A stretch of 64,000 nt of DNA from Pseudomonas sp. B21-056 (lineage in GTDB: Bacteria; Pseudomonadota; Gammaproteobacteria; Pseudomonadales; Pseudomonadaceae): the NCBI RefSeq assembly GCF_026016325.1, contig NZ_CP087203.1:186001-250000 (forward strand), read 5' to 3'. Each line of letters begins with the position of its first letter. The stretch's first letter is position 1. Positions 55,701 to 64,000 of the stretch are shown here, in pieces. The notes beneath the pieces were generated by a model. The model worked only from the letters and a program-made list of their open reading frames with translations. It ran no database searches and was not told where the DNA came from. Position numbers and translations under genes: made by a program.

Positions 55701-58700
55701 CGCTTCCAACCTGATCGCCCTGGCCAACACCGGCGTCGCGGACACCGCTGGCAACGCGGGCACCGGTACCACCAACTCCAACAACTACGTCATCGACACC
55801 GTGCGGCCGACCGCCAGCATTGTCGTTGCCGATGCTATGTTGAGCATCGGCGAAACCTCGTTGGTGACGATCACCTTCAGCGAGGCGGTGACTGGCTTTA
55901 CCAACGCCGACCTGACCATTGCCAACGGCACGTTGAGCGCGGTCAGCAGCAGCGATGGCGGCATCACCTGGACGGCGACGTTCACGCCGAGCGCCAGCAC
56001 CAGTGACGCCAGCAACCTGATCACCCTGGACAACACCGGGGTGAGCGATGCGGCGGGCAACGCCGGCAGCGGCACCACCGATTCCAACAACTACGCCATC
56101 GACAACGTGCGCCCCACCGCCACCGTGGTGATTGCCGACACGGCGCTCGCCGCTGGCGAAACCTCGCTGGTGACGATCACCTTCAGCGAGGCGGTGACCG
56201 GCTTCACCCTGGCCGACCTGACTGCCGCCAACGGTATCCTGAGCGGGCTGAGCACCAGCGACAACATCACCTACACCGCAACCTTTACCCCGAGTGCCGG
56301 CATCAGCGACACCAGCAACCTGATCACCCTCGATAACACCGGCGTCGTCGACGGCGTGGGCAATGCCGGAACCGGCACCACCGACTCCAACAACTACGTC
56401 GTCGATACGCAACGCCCGACCGCCACCATCGTTGTGGCCGATAACGCGCTGAGCGTGGGCGAAACCTCGCTGGTGACCATCACCTTCAGCGAAGCGGTCA
56501 GTGGCTTCGACAACTCTGACCTGAGCGTTGCCAACGGTACGCTGAGCGCAGTCAGCAGCAGCGATGGCGGCATTACCTGGACTGCGACCCTCACACCGAC
56601 CCTCGGAATCGTCGATGCCACCAACGTCATCGTGCTGACCAACACCGGCGTCACTGATGCAGCGGGCAATACCGGTACCGGCACGACCAACTCGAACAAC
56701 TACCAGGTCGACACCAACGTGCCGACGGCCACCATCGTGGTCGCCGACTCTTCGTTGAGTATCGGTGAAACCTCACTGGTGACCATCACCTTCAACGAAG
56801 CGGTGAACGGGTTCGACAACAGTGACCTGACCGTCAGCAACGGCACCCTGACCAACGTCAGCAGCAGCGACGGCGGAGTGACCTGGACGGCCACCTTCAC
56901 CCCGAGCGTCGGCATTTCCGATACCAGCAACCTGATTACCCTGGACAACACCGGCGTGCGCAACGGTGCGAACAACGCCGGGGTCGGCACCACCGACTCC
57001 AACAACTATGCCGTCGACACCGTGCGCCCCACCGCGACCGTCGTCGTCGCCGACACCGCCATTGGTGCCGGCGAAACCTCGCTGGTGACGATCACCTTCA
57101 GCGAGGCAGTGAGCGGTTTCACCAGCGCCGACCTGACTGTCGCCAACGGTACGGTGACCGGGCTGAGCAGCAGCGATGGCGGAGTTACCTGGACCGGGAC
57201 ATTCACACCGACTGTCGGCGTCAACGACACCAGCAACCTGATCACCCTCGATAACACCGGCGTCGTCGACGGCGTGGGCAATGCCGGCACCGGCACCACC
57301 GACTCCAATAACTACGCCCTCGATACCCAGCGTCCGACGGCCACCATCGTGTTGAGCGACTCAACGCTGCGGCCGGGGGAAACCGCCCTGGTGACCATCA
57401 CCTTCTCCGAAGCGGTGACCGGCTTCACCAACGCTGACCTGAGCGTTGCCAATGGCAGCCTGAGTGCGGTCAGCAGCAGCGACGGCGGCCTGACCTGGAC
57501 CGCCACGTTCACGCCGACCGTAGGCGTGAGCGATGCCTCCAACCTCATCGTCCTGGACAATACCGGCGTGAGCGATGCGGCCGGCAACGCCGGGACAGGT
57601 ACGACCAACTCGGCCAACTACGCGGTCGAAACACAGGTGCCGACCGCCACTGTCGTGGTGGCGGACAGTTCGCTCACGGTGGGGGAAACCTCCCTGGTGA
57701 CCATTACCTTCTCGGAAGCGGTCAGCGGCTTCGACAATTCGGACCTGAGCGTGAGTAACGGCACATTGAGCAATGTGTCGTCCTCCGACGGCGGTGTGAC
57801 CTGGACAGCGACCTTTACCCCGAGTGCCAGTATTTCCGACACCAGCAACCTGATCAGCCTGGACACCAGCGGCGTGGTCAACGTTTCCGGCAACAGCGGT
57901 GTCGGCGTGGTGGACTCCAACAACTACGCGGTCGACACCGTGCGCCCGGGCGCCACCATCGTGGTGGGCGATACCAGCCTGGGCATCGGCCAGACCACCA
58001 CCGTGACCATCAGCTTCACCGAGGCGGTGACCGGTTTCGACCTGTCGGACCTCAGTGTCGCCAATGGTGTGTTGTCCAATCTCGCCAGCAGCGACGGTGG
58101 CCTGACCTGGACGGCGACCCTGACGCCTACGGCGGGGGTCAACGACGCCACCAACCTGATCCTGCTCGACGCCAGCACCGTGCAGGACATTGCCGGCAAC
58201 GCCGGCGCGGGTATCGCCTTCTCCAGCAACTATGTACTCGATGCCACCCGGCCGACCGCGACCATCGTGGTTGCCGACCCGAGCCTGACGGTGGGCGAGA
58301 CAACCCTGGTAACTATCACCTTCAGCGAGGCCGTGAGCGGCTTCGACCTGTCGGACCTGAGCGTCACCAATGGCGAACTGACCAACCTGACCAGCAGCGA
58401 CGGCGGCAAGACCTGGACGGCGACCTTCACCCCCACGGTGAATCTCACCGATCCGAGCAACTTCATCGCTCTGGACACCAGCAATGTCAACGACGTGGCG
58501 GGCAATGCCGGGGCCAGCGTGGCGGTGTCCAACAATTACGCGATCGACACCGTGGTGCCCAACGACGTGAAGCCACCACCGGAGTTCCTGACCACGGATC
58601 CCGTCACGGTCGTTCCGCCGTCCGATGTGCCGCTGCAGCCAATCGTCTTCACGCCGCCGACGGGCGACCTGGGTTCGCCATTGGGCTTCCCACCGCTGTT

Positions 58701-59103
58701 CGAGCAACGGGATGTGGGCGGCGGCCTGCGGCCGATAGGCGATATTTTCATCAACCGTGGCGAACTGGCACCGAGCTATATCGCCCAGGTGTTCAGCACG
58801 GATGCCTCCGGCGATGGCTCGGGACAGGGGTTCCTGGGTTTTGGCGGGGGCGATGGCGGGGTGTTCGGCAGCAGTACCATCTCGACTCTGTTCAACCATG
58901 ATTCCGGTGCTGAAAGCGAGTCGATGGATGCCTTCGGCCATCCTTCAGTCCCAGGCGGTGATGCGTCTCAAGGTGCGCGCGGGATATTCGGTGCACCGAC
59001 CTTGGGCCAGCAACTGCAACACCTCAAGGACACTGAGCAGCGTCAGGTCGACAGCCTGGCAATGGCGCTACAACAGATAGGTGTCAGCCAGGTACAGGCC
59101 TGA
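52783..59103 (+). CDS. Large repetitive surface protein (LEPRMLFDG, DUF4347, Ig-like repeats)
   Basis: About 2,106 residues from ATG 52783 (earlier GTG/TTG codons are in frame). There is no standard signal peptide; instead a LEPRMLFDGAVAATVADA motif near residue 26, of the LEPR-XLL type. A DUF4347 domain follows (about 84-240: VVFVDSRVKDAASLL, IIAHGNAGDLWLG, YGCYTAQGERGL), a beta-helix-like part, a glycine-rich part (about 365-570), then 13 Ig-like repeats of about 102 residues (GETSLVTITFSEAVTGF, SSSDGGITWTATFTP; Big_12-like) and a roughly 190-residue C-terminus. There are no RTX repeats, no TAAG cut site and no VWA domain, unlike LapA. It is probably exported by the HlyD/M50/TolC group. Confidence 0.88.
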   Translation: MWWSKGKSRVTEGAQALASPMIMSLEPRMLFDGAVAATVADAAQPDAHPTADAAKTPTADQASDTHAAQGQTDATDAAVPGKSVVFVDSRVKDAASLLEGVAPGTQVVQLDATKDGLQQIADYLDTHQGVSSVQIIAHGNAGDLWLGNVYLSADNVQARSEVLAQIGQDMNAGGDILIYGCYTAQGERGLELVDSLAQLTGRDVAASNDRTGLGGDWDLEIATGNIESANVLSANAMSDYQWGLATWTATNNANTGVGSLRAALASAQNGDIVTFSSGMTVALTQVLVVNRNVTIDGDLNNDNVADVTLDGQFRTQVLNVTSGTTATLDGLVITRGMVAGDGGNGGVDAAVAKAGGIYNAGTLTLRNVTITANAASGGGGGGGVTPQYAGGGGGGGGAVGSGTGGRGGDTLNATGSVGSTGQGGAGGGFFNMGGRGGNSTGGAGGAAYPGYSTGSAGGTAASAGLSIGGGGGGDGYNAIGGAGGGAVGGIYNDTGATLRIIGNSVISNNIGAGGGGGGGGAGGGYTHTGGAGGVGVGAIWNKGAILITAANFAALSGNVGGSGVGGSSAGTAGNSPASVANVYGDGGTINTNYVPDLTPPTATVVVANTSLNSGGTSLVTVTFSEAVTGFTSSDLTVQNGTVGAFSSADGGITWTGTLTAASNIADTTNVITLDNTGVVDLAGNAGVGTTNSNNYVVNDTVAPTATIVVADTALRIGETSQVTITFSEAVTGFTNADLTIANGTLSAVSSSDGGITWTATLTPDASVTDTTNLVVLTNTGVADLSGNAGVGTTNSNNYAIDTVRPTASIVVADTALRVGETSLVTITFSEAVSGFTNADLTIANGTLSAVSSSDGGITWTATFTPSASVSDTTNLITLDNTGVADLNGNAGSGTTDSNNYAIDTVRPTATIVVADTALNIGETSLVTITFSEAVTGFTNADLTIANGTLSAVSSSDGGITWTATFTPSASVDDASNLIALANTGVADTAGNAGTGTTNSNNYVIDTVRPTASIVVADAMLSIGETSLVTITFSEAVTGFTNADLTIANGTLSAVSSSDGGITWTATFTPSASTSDASNLITLDNTGVSDAAGNAGSGTTDSNNYAIDNVRPTATVVIADTALAAGETSLVTITFSEAVTGFTLADLTAANGILSGLSTSDNITYTATFTPSAGISDTSNLITLDNTGVVDGVGNAGTGTTDSNNYVVDTQRPTATIVVADNALSVGETSLVTITFSEAVSGFDNSDLSVANGTLSAVSSSDGGITWTATLTPTLGIVDATNVIVLTNTGVTDAAGNTGTGTTNSNNYQVDTNVPTATIVVADSSLSIGETSLVTITFNEAVNGFDNSDLTVSNGTLTNVSSSDGGVTWTATFTPSVGISDTSNLITLDNTGVRNGANNAGVGTTDSNNYAVDTVRPTATVVVADTAIGAGETSLVTITFSEAVSGFTSADLTVANGTVTGLSSSDGGVTWTGTFTPTVGVNDTSNLITLDNTGVVDGVGNAGTGTTDSNNYALDTQRPTATIVLSDSTLRPGETALVTITFSEAVTGFTNADLSVANGSLSAVSSSDGGLTWTATFTPTVGVSDASNLIVLDNTGVSDAAGNAGTGTTNSANYAVETQVPTATVVVADSSLTVGETSLVTITFSEAVSGFDNSDLSVSNGTLSNVSSSDGGVTWTATFTPSASISDTSNLISLDTSGVVNVSGNSGVGVVDSNNYAVDTVRPGATIVVGDTSLGIGQTTTVTISFTEAVTGFDLSDLSVANGVLSNLASSDGGLTWTATLTPTAGVNDATNLILLDASTVQDIAGNAGAGIAFSSNYVLDATRPTATIVVADPSLTVGETTLVTITFSEAVSGFDLSDLSVTNGELTNLTSSDGGKTWTATFTPTVNLTDPSNFIALDTSNVNDVAGNAGASVAVSNNYAIDTVVPNDVKPPPEFLTTDPVTVVPPSDVPLQPIVFTPPTGDLGSPLGFPPLFEQRDVGGGLRPIGDIFINRGELAPSYIAQVFSTDASGDGSGQGFLGFGGGDGGVFGSSTISTLFNHDSGAESESMDAFGHPSVPGGDASQGARGIFGAPTLGQQLQHLKDTEQRQVDSLAMALQQIGVSQVQA
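54570..58535. repeat. Thirteen tandem repeats of about 306 bp
   Basis: The units encode Ig-like domains of about 102 residues; one (near 56091-56393) is three bases shorter. They diverge more than the lapA repeats, so the array is older or under weaker homogenisation. Confidence 0.88.
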
Positions 59104-59150
59104 AGAACTCAATAAAAAAAATTGTGCGACAACCAGGGGCATTCCAGGGA

Positions 59151-60662
59151 ATGAATAGAAGTCAGAAGTTATTCAGTATGAGTCTGCTGGCAGTGGTGGT
59201 CAGTGGGTGTGCAGTCACCAGTGAGCCGATCGATCGCAGCGTCAGCGAACAGCGCGCCCAAACCGATCTGCAGAACATGTACAAGGGCCAGGAGCCCCTC
59301 AGCGGCCCGCTGACCCTGCACCAGGCCATGGCCCGGGCGGTGAAGTACAACCTGGAGGGGCGCCTGAAGATCATGGAGGAGGCGCTGGCCAAGCGGCAGC
59401 TGGACCTGGCCAGTTTCGACATGCTGCCACGCATGGCGCTGGATGCCGGCTACGTGGGCCGCAACAACGTCAACGCCTCCAGCAGCCAGAGCGTGGAAAC
59501 CGGCACCCAGTCCCTGGAGCCGTCGACCTCCCAGGACCGTGACCGTGAAGTGGCCGACCTGACCATGGTCTGGAACGTGCTCGACTTCGGCGTGAGCTAC
59601 ATCAGCGCCAAGCAGGCCGGTGACCAGCGCCTGATCGTCCAGGAACGCCGGCGCAAGGTGATCAACACCATCGTCCAGGACGTGCGTTCCGCCTACTGGC
59701 GCGCCATGGCCGCCGAACGCCTGCTCAAGCAGATCGACAGCCTGATGGCCCGGGTCGAAGCAGCGCGCAACAACAGCCAGAGCATGAGCGAGCAGCGCAT
59801 CGGTGACCCGGTACAGGCCCTGGGTTACCAGCGCTCGCTGATCCAGGCCACTCGCCAGCTCGAAGAGCAGCGGCGTGCGTTGTCCCTGGCCAAGACCGAA
59901 CTGGCCACCCTGATCAATCTGCCCCTGGGCACCGAGCTGACCCTCGCGACTCCGGATGAGTACGAGATCCCTGAACTCAAGGTCGACATGGCCCGTCTCG
60001 AGCACGAAGCCCTGACCAGCCGTCCGGAACTGCGCGAGCAGGATTACCAGACCCGCATCACCGCCGCCGAAACCCGCAAGGCCATGCTGCGCCTGCTGCC
60101 GGGGCTGGAGTTTTCCGCCGGCGGGCACTACGACAGCAACTCGTTCCTGGTGGAGCAGGGCTGGGCCGACTACGGCGTGAAAGTCACCTGGAACCTGTTC
60201 AACGTGATCTCCGCCCCGGCGGCCATCGACGTGGCCAAGGCCGGTGAGGAAGTGGCGGCGGCGCGGCGTCAGGCAATGTCGATTGCCGTGCTGGCGCAGT
60301 TGTACGTCGCCAATGCCAACTATCGTGATGCGCTGCGCCAATTCAAGACCAACCAGCAACTGTCGGACATCGACGGACAGATTGTCGGCCAGTTGCGCAG
60401 CCGTCATCAGGCCGCCGGTATTGGCGAACTGGACCTGATCCAGGGCGAACTCAACACCTTGCAAGCCGACCTGCGACGGGATCTGTCCTACGCCGACCTG
60501 CGCAATGCCTACGGCCAGATCTTCGCCAGCGCCGGTCTTGACCCGATGCCCGACGAAGTGCAATCGACCCAGGTGCAGTCGATTGCCACGGCACTGGCCA
60601 ACCGTGAAGCAGCCTGGGCCCAGGGCGACATCACGGTGCCGAAAGCGGCAGTGAAGCCATAA
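59151..60662 (+). CDS. TolC-family outer-membrane lipoprotein
   Basis: This 503-residue TolC-like protein has a lipoprotein signal (LLAVVVSGC, Cys20) and coiled-coil repeats such as VIVQERRRKVINTIVQDVRS and RHQAAGIGELDLIQGELNTL. It is the only outer-membrane channel in the 45043-62410 block. ATG 59151 follows AGGGGC/AGGGA; an in-frame GTG at 59124 is possible. It is 48 bp after the large protein gene. With the two HlyD proteins and the M50-HlyD protein it would complete an envelope-spanning conduit. Confidence 0.9.
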   Translation: MNRSQKLFSMSLLAVVVSGCAVTSEPIDRSVSEQRAQTDLQNMYKGQEPLSGPLTLHQAMARAVKYNLEGRLKIMEEALAKRQLDLASFDMLPRMALDAGYVGRNNVNASSSQSVETGTQSLEPSTSQDRDREVADLTMVWNVLDFGVSYISAKQAGDQRLIVQERRRKVINTIVQDVRSAYWRAMAAERLLKQIDSLMARVEAARNNSQSMSEQRIGDPVQALGYQRSLIQATRQLEEQRRALSLAKTELATLINLPLGTELTLATPDEYEIPELKVDMARLEHEALTSRPELREQDYQTRITAAETRKAMLRLLPGLEFSAGGHYDSNSFLVEQGWADYGVKVTWNLFNVISAPAAIDVAKAGEEVAAARRQAMSIAVLAQLYVANANYRDALRQFKTNQQLSDIDGQIVGQLRSRHQAAGIGELDLIQGELNTLQADLRRDLSYADLRNAYGQIFASAGLDPMPDEVQSTQVQSIATALANREAAWAQGDITVPKAAVKP

Positions 60663-60674
60663 CCGGGCGTGAGC

Positions 60675-61460
60675 ATGACGCGCCCGGCGTTTTCCCGGCT
60701 GCCGGTGACGGTGGACCTGCCCCTGCTGTTGCAAGCGTTGGCGGCCATTGAAGACGATCGCTGGCAGGGGCATTTCAACAGCGCCTACTACCACGGCGAC
60801 TGGAGCGGCGTGGCGCTGATTTCGGCGGCCGATGCGCTGACCGAATTGTCGCCTGGCCAGGGTCAGCCTTTGCATCGGGCGCCCTGGTCAAACGATGATC
60901 GCTGGCACCGGGCGCTGTGTGGCTGGTCCCTGGAGGTCGTTTCGGCCCGGCTGTTGCGGCTCGGGCCCGGCGGACAGATCCATGAGCACCGTGACTATGA
61001 CCTGGGCGGGCCGGACGCCGACCTGCGCCTGCATGTGCCGCTGCTCAGTCCGCCTGACGTGGATTTCTGGCTGGAAGGGCAACGTGTTCCGATGAAAGCC
61101 GGTGAGTGCTGGTTTCTCGATCTGTCGCGGCCCCACCGTGTCGATAATCGGGACCGGTTGCCACGGGTCCATCTGGTGCTCGATTGTCGCCCCGGCCCCT
61201 GGCTGGAGCAGCAGATTCTCGATGGGTTGCCCACCACCCCGACTGCCCGCGACGGGCACAGCGACTTTCTGCGCTTTCAGCAGCAGGTGGCAAGCGATCC
61301 CCAACTCGCCCGGACCCTACAGAGCCTGGAAGACACGGACGCTTTCATCGAATGCGCCGTGACATTGGCTGCCCGACAAGGGTTGCATGTCGGCCGGGAG
61401 CAATTGCGAGCGGCCATGCGCAACGGTCGTCGGCAATGGCGTGAACAATGGAAGGCTTGA
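60675..61460 (+). CDS. Aspartyl/asparaginyl beta-hydroxylase-like protein
   Basis: The roughly 261-residue protein has the 2-oxoglutarate/Fe core of the Asp/Asn beta-hydroxylase family: GGQIHEHRDYDLGG with His-x-x-Asp-type ligands, RLHVPLLSPPDV, and DLSRPHRVDNRDRLPRVHLV with the distal His and an Arg for 2-oxoglutarate. Family members hydroxylate Asp or Asn in proteins or free. ATG 60675 is chosen; GTG 60669 is also in frame. It overlaps the second sulfotransferase (13 bp). The repeat-rich large protein, with many Asp/Asn, is a natural candidate substrate, by context only. Confidence 0.87.
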   Translation: MTRPAFSRLPVTVDLPLLLQALAAIEDDRWQGHFNSAYYHGDWSGVALISAADALTELSPGQGQPLHRAPWSNDDRWHRALCGWSLEVVSARLLRLGPGGQIHEHRDYDLGGPDADLRLHVPLLSPPDVDFWLEGQRVPMKAGECWFLDLSRPHRVDNRDRLPRVHLVLDCRPGPWLEQQILDGLPTTPTARDGHSDFLRFQQQVASDPQLARTLQSLEDTDAFIECAVTLAARQGLHVGREQLRAAMRNGRRQWREQWKA

Positions 61461-62410
61461 ACCTGGACGGCTGGCTGCCGATCCGCGTGTGGCAGGAGGC
61501 CGGGCAGTGGCGGGTCGGCTGGTGCTGGTTCGGGAACGGACGCTTGTCGCAACCATTCTTTGGCGATTCGGTGGAAGACGCTCTGCGCCTACCCTTCAAC
61601 CAGGTGTTCCGCCGTCAGACGCCCTTGGACGCGCTCGGTCAGTGGCAGCAACAAAGCCCAGGCCTGGCCCCCGGAGCTTTCATCTTCCATGCTTCGCGCT
61701 GCGGCTCGACATTGATCAGCCAGATGCTTGCGCAACTGGATGACCATATCGTTATCTCCGAACCGCCGCCGCTGGACACGCTGTTGCGCAGCGATATACC
61801 CCATGCCGAGCGGTGCGCAGCGATCAAGGGATTGCTGTCGTCCTATGGACAGCGCCGTCTGGGCGTGGAGCAGCGATTGGTGATCAAGCTCGACGCCTGG
61901 AACATCGGCGAACTCCTCCTGCTGTTGGAATGTTATCCCGATACGCCTTGGCTTTTTTTGTACCGCGATCCTGTGGAAATCGCCGTCTCCCACCTGCGTC
62001 GTCCCGGCATGCACATGGTGCCGGGGATGATCGGGGCGAGTGTGCTGGACGACGGCCTGCCATTCACCGGCCAGGAAGATTTCATTGCGCGACGGCTGGG
62101 CCGGCTGTTGCAGGTGGGGTTGGAGCATTGCCGCGGCTCTGGTGGGTTGGCGGTCAACTACCACGAGCTGCCCGAGGCGATGACGGGAAGGTTGGCGGGG
62201 TTTTTCCGGCTGGACGATGGACAACTCAAGCAGGCTTTCGCGGCGGTGGGACGGCACGCCAAACAGCCGGCGCAGGTATTTGCCGATGACAGCGATGAAA
62301 AACGCCGGGAGGCTTCGCCATTGCTGCGCGAGCGGATGGAGCGTTGGGCGCGGGGGTCCTATGAGGCGTTGGAGAATCTGCGCAATGATCTTTGTGGCGA
62401 GGGGATCTAG
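61448..62410 (+). CDS. Sulfotransferase-like protein (second)
   Basis: A 320-residue protein with a roughly 75-residue N-terminal extension before the P-loop FIFHASRCGSTLISQMLAQL and the later TPWLFLYRDPVEIAVSHLRR (3'-phosphate site). It differs clearly from the 51885 enzyme, so the two are not recent duplicates. The last few residues and stop codon (CGEGI, 62396-62410) fall inside a REP hairpin arm that pairs with 62504-62517. It ends the operon and overlaps the beta-hydroxylase gene. Confidence 0.85.
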   Translation: MEGLNLDGWLPIRVWQEAGQWRVGWCWFGNGRLSQPFFGDSVEDALRLPFNQVFRRQTPLDALGQWQQQSPGLAPGAFIFHASRCGSTLISQMLAQLDDHIVISEPPPLDTLLRSDIPHAERCAAIKGLLSSYGQRRLGVEQRLVIKLDAWNIGELLLLLECYPDTPWLFLYRDPVEIAVSHLRRPGMHMVPGMIGASVLDDGLPFTGQEDFIARRLGRLLQVGLEHCRGSGGLAVNYHELPEAMTGRLAGFFRLDDGQLKQAFAAVGRHAKQPAQVFADDSDEKRREASPLLRERMERWARGSYEALENLRNDLCGEGI

Positions 62411-62517
62411 CGAAACGTCGCACCGCCCCGCTGGGTTGCGCAGCAACCCCCGACATTCTAGGACCGCTCCGCGGCCCAGCGGGGCGGTGCGACGTTTCGA
62501 TAAATCCCCTCGCCACA
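62393..62517. repeat. Nested inverted repeats (REP-type) at the sulfotransferase end
   Basis: Inner arms CGAAACGTCGCACCGCCCCG+CTGGG (62411-62435) and their exact inverse (62475-62499) form a 25-bp stem. Outer arms TGTGGCGAGGGGAT (62393-62406) pair with ATCCCCTCGCCACA near 62504-62517. It lies between convergent genes and probably stops transcription from both. Confidence 0.85.
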
Positions 62518-62547
62518 GGGGCATGCCTCTCTCCCCAGGATCATACG

Positions 62548-63309
62548 TCAGGGCTTGTTCGGTGACAGCTCCGCCATCCCTTTCAGCAATTCGATAGGCA
62601 GGGGAAAAACGATGGTTGAACTCTTGTCCCCGGCAATCGACCCCAGCGTCTGCATGTAGCGCAGTTGCATGGCGCCTGGCTGGCGCCCGAGCATCTCGGC
62701 GGCCTGCATGAGTTTTTCCGAAGCCTGCAGCTCGCCTTCGGCATGGATCACCTTGGCCCGCCGCTCCCGTTCGGCCTCGGCTTGCCGGGCGATGGCGCGA
62801 ATCATCGATTCGTTGAGGTCCACATGCTTGATTTCGACGTTCGCCACCTTGATACCCCAGGCGTCGGTCTGGGCGTCCAGCACCTGCTGGATATCGCCGT
62901 TCAATTGCTCGCGTTCGGCCAGCAGTTGGTCCAGGTCATGTTTACCAAGCACGGCGCGCAGGGTGGTCTGGGCCAGTTGGCTGGTCGCCATGAGGAAGTT
63001 CTCGACCTGGATGATTGCCTTCTGCGGGTCGAGGACGCGGAAGTACAGCACCGCATTGACCTTAACCGAGACGTTGTCCCGGGTGATCACGTCCTGCGGC
63101 GGTACGTCGAGCACGATGGTGCGCAGGTCGACGCGGATCATTTGCTGTACCACTGGAATCAGCAGGATCAGCCCGGGCCCCTTGACCTGCCAGAACCGGC
63201 CGAGCTGGAACACCACCGCGCGCTCGTATTCGCGCAGGATCCGAAACGTCGAAGCCGCCAGCGCGATCAACAGTAACAGCAGCATTACAAAACCGATTTG
63301 CATACCCAT
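62548..63309 (-). CDS. Slipin/stomatin-family SPFH membrane protein
   Basis: The 253-residue protein has an N-terminal membrane segment (about 5-22), an SPFH/Band-7 domain ([40 protein letters not shown]) and a C-terminal coiled coil ([20 protein letters not shown]). It forms membrane scaffold complexes with NfeD proteins. The start is 1 bp after the NfeD gene stop, so the pair is a coupled operon with order NfeD, slipin. Confidence 0.93.
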   Translation of the reverse strand: MGMQIGFVMLLLLLIALAASTFRILREYERAVVFQLGRFWQVKGPGLILLIPVVQQMIRVDLRTIVLDVPPQDVITRDNVSVKVNAVLYFRVLDPQKAIIQVENFLMATSQLAQTTLRAVLGKHDLDQLLAEREQLNGDIQQVLDAQTDAWGIKVANVEIKHVDLNESMIRAIARQAEAERERRAKVIHAEGELQASEKLMQAAEMLGRQPGAMQLRYMQTLGSIAGDKSSTIVFPLPIELLKGMAELSPNKP

Positions 63310-63310
63310 C

Positions 63311-63835
63311 TCATGCTCCTTGTGAGTCAGCGGGGGCCACTTCCAGCAGCAGGCCCTTGCGTGCGATGACGCGCACCGCTTGTCCAGGCCGTAGCGACGT
63401 GGCGCATGTCACTTGCCAGCGTTCGCCTTCCAACTGCACCCAGCCGTGGTGATGATTGCCGGCCTGCAGGGTGGTCACCGCGGTGACGCTTCCCAATAAC
63501 GCGGCATCGCCACTGACCGGTTGGCGCGGCCGGGTTTTCAGTGCGCGGATCAACAGGAAGATCAGCAGCAAGGCACTGACCAGGCCCAGCCCGATCATCA
63601 AGGGAACAGGCACATCGGCATTGGTCAGGATAATCGCGCCGATGACACACAAAATGATGCCGCCCAGCCCAGCTACGCCATAGTTGGGCAAAGCCGCCTC
63701 GGCGACCAGCAAGGCCACGCCCAAGGCAATCAGCCAGAAACCCAGGGGACTGGCGACCAACAGCACCGGGCCATCGGCTGCCAGCGTCGTTCCGCTCATG
63801 GCCAACAGCGCGAGCATCAAGCAGCGAATATTCAC
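63311..63835 (-). CDS. NfeD-family membrane protein (short form)
   Basis: A 174-residue protein with a signal-like N-terminus ([10 protein letters not shown]), three to four membrane helices ([35 protein letters not shown]) and a C-terminal NfeD OB-fold ([24 protein letters not shown]). It lacks the N-terminal ClpP-like protease domain of long NfeD proteins. It is the partner of the slipin downstream. Confidence 0.9.
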   Translation of the reverse strand: MNIRCLMLALLAMSGTTLAADGPVLLVASPLGFWLIALGVALLVAEAALPNYGVAGLGGIILCVIGAIILTNADVPVPLMIGLGLVSALLLIFLLIRALKTRPRQPVSGDAALLGSVTAVTTLQAGNHHHGWVQLEGERWQVTCATSLRPGQAVRVIARKGLLLEVAPADSQGA

Positions 63836-63990
63836 TGGACCCTCCGCAACGCCTGTGCGTGACGTTTGTCCACAGTCGTTACTCTCAGTCTAGTCGAAGC
63901 GTGGATTGATCGAATTTTGAGCAGTCCTACGATGCCCCAGAGGCTAGACTGCTGGGAGAGAGACCGCATCCAGCCATGTCAGGAGTGCCC

Positions 63991-64000
63991 ATGGAAACCC
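63991..64000 (+). CDS. Possible gene start at the window edge
   Basis: ATGGAAACCC follows AGGAG at 63981-63985 with five bases between. Only three codons (Met-Glu-Thr) are visible, so no product can be given. Confidence 0.4.

Overview
The window is GC-rich and looks like a chromosome segment from a Pseudomonas of the fluorescens group. The evidence is the Lap biofilm-adhesin locus (lapG, lapD, lapA, lapEBC), an mgo/pvf signal operon, a PctA-type amino-acid chemoreceptor, a DUF6124 gene, and many REP/BIME palindromes of the type GTGGGAGCGAGC..GCTCGCGATGG between genes. No rRNA, tRNA or CRISPR array was seen.

Layout. 1-4140: a cut-off AraC-type regulator divergent from a fatty-acid-desaturase-like gene, then a chemoreceptor. 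4157-5905: a four-unit tandem BIME array interrupted by an IS110-family element whose leader encodes a recognisable bridge RNA; its guides can be matched to the REP target and to the element's own ends. 5914-11626 (minus strand): mgoB-mgoC-mgoA-mgoD (= pvfABCD), the leudiazen/pyrazine-N-oxide type signal operon. The NRPS gene carries an in-frame REP pair inside its adenylation domain. 12313-13002: a GntR/FCD regulator. 13106-15852: lapG-lapD. 15885-17198: repeats, a structured leader RNA and a small DUF6124 gene. 17216-35191: a small conserved gene, the roughly 4,085-residue adhesin gene lapA on the minus strand, and divergent lapE-lapB-lapC. Together lapA, lapEBC, lapD and lapG form a complete c-di-GMP controlled adhesin system: ABC export, retention at the surface, and LapG cleavage at a visible TAAG site.

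35537-39248: a TauD-like dioxygenase and ABC importer operon whose binding-protein gene has a one-base frameshift. 39480-43848: a three-gene operon of a small membrane protein, a membrane-anchored TIGR01777-type epimerase, and an unusual fusion of a degenerate alpha/beta hydrolase with PEP-synthase-like modules. 43876-44565: a NYN-domain protein.

45043-62410 is the most unusual part. It encodes two HlyD-type adaptors (one with an N-terminal GAF-like region), a polytopic M50-like metalloprotease fused to a HlyD-like C-terminus, an acetyltransferase, two tail-collar (microcystin-dependent-protein-like) proteins with a DUF6916-like protein between them on the opposite strand, a sulfotransferase, a second large repetitive surface protein (N-terminal LEPRMLFDG motif, DUF4347, glycine-rich region, 13 Ig-like repeats), a TolC-like outer-membrane lipoprotein, an Asp/Asn beta-hydroxylase-like protein, and a second sulfotransferase. 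There is no ABC ATPase in this block. I infer a dedicated export and modification system for the large protein, with the M50/HlyD protein in place of the usual ABC exporter.

62548-63835: a slipin and NfeD membrane pair. The last ten bases look like the start of another gene.
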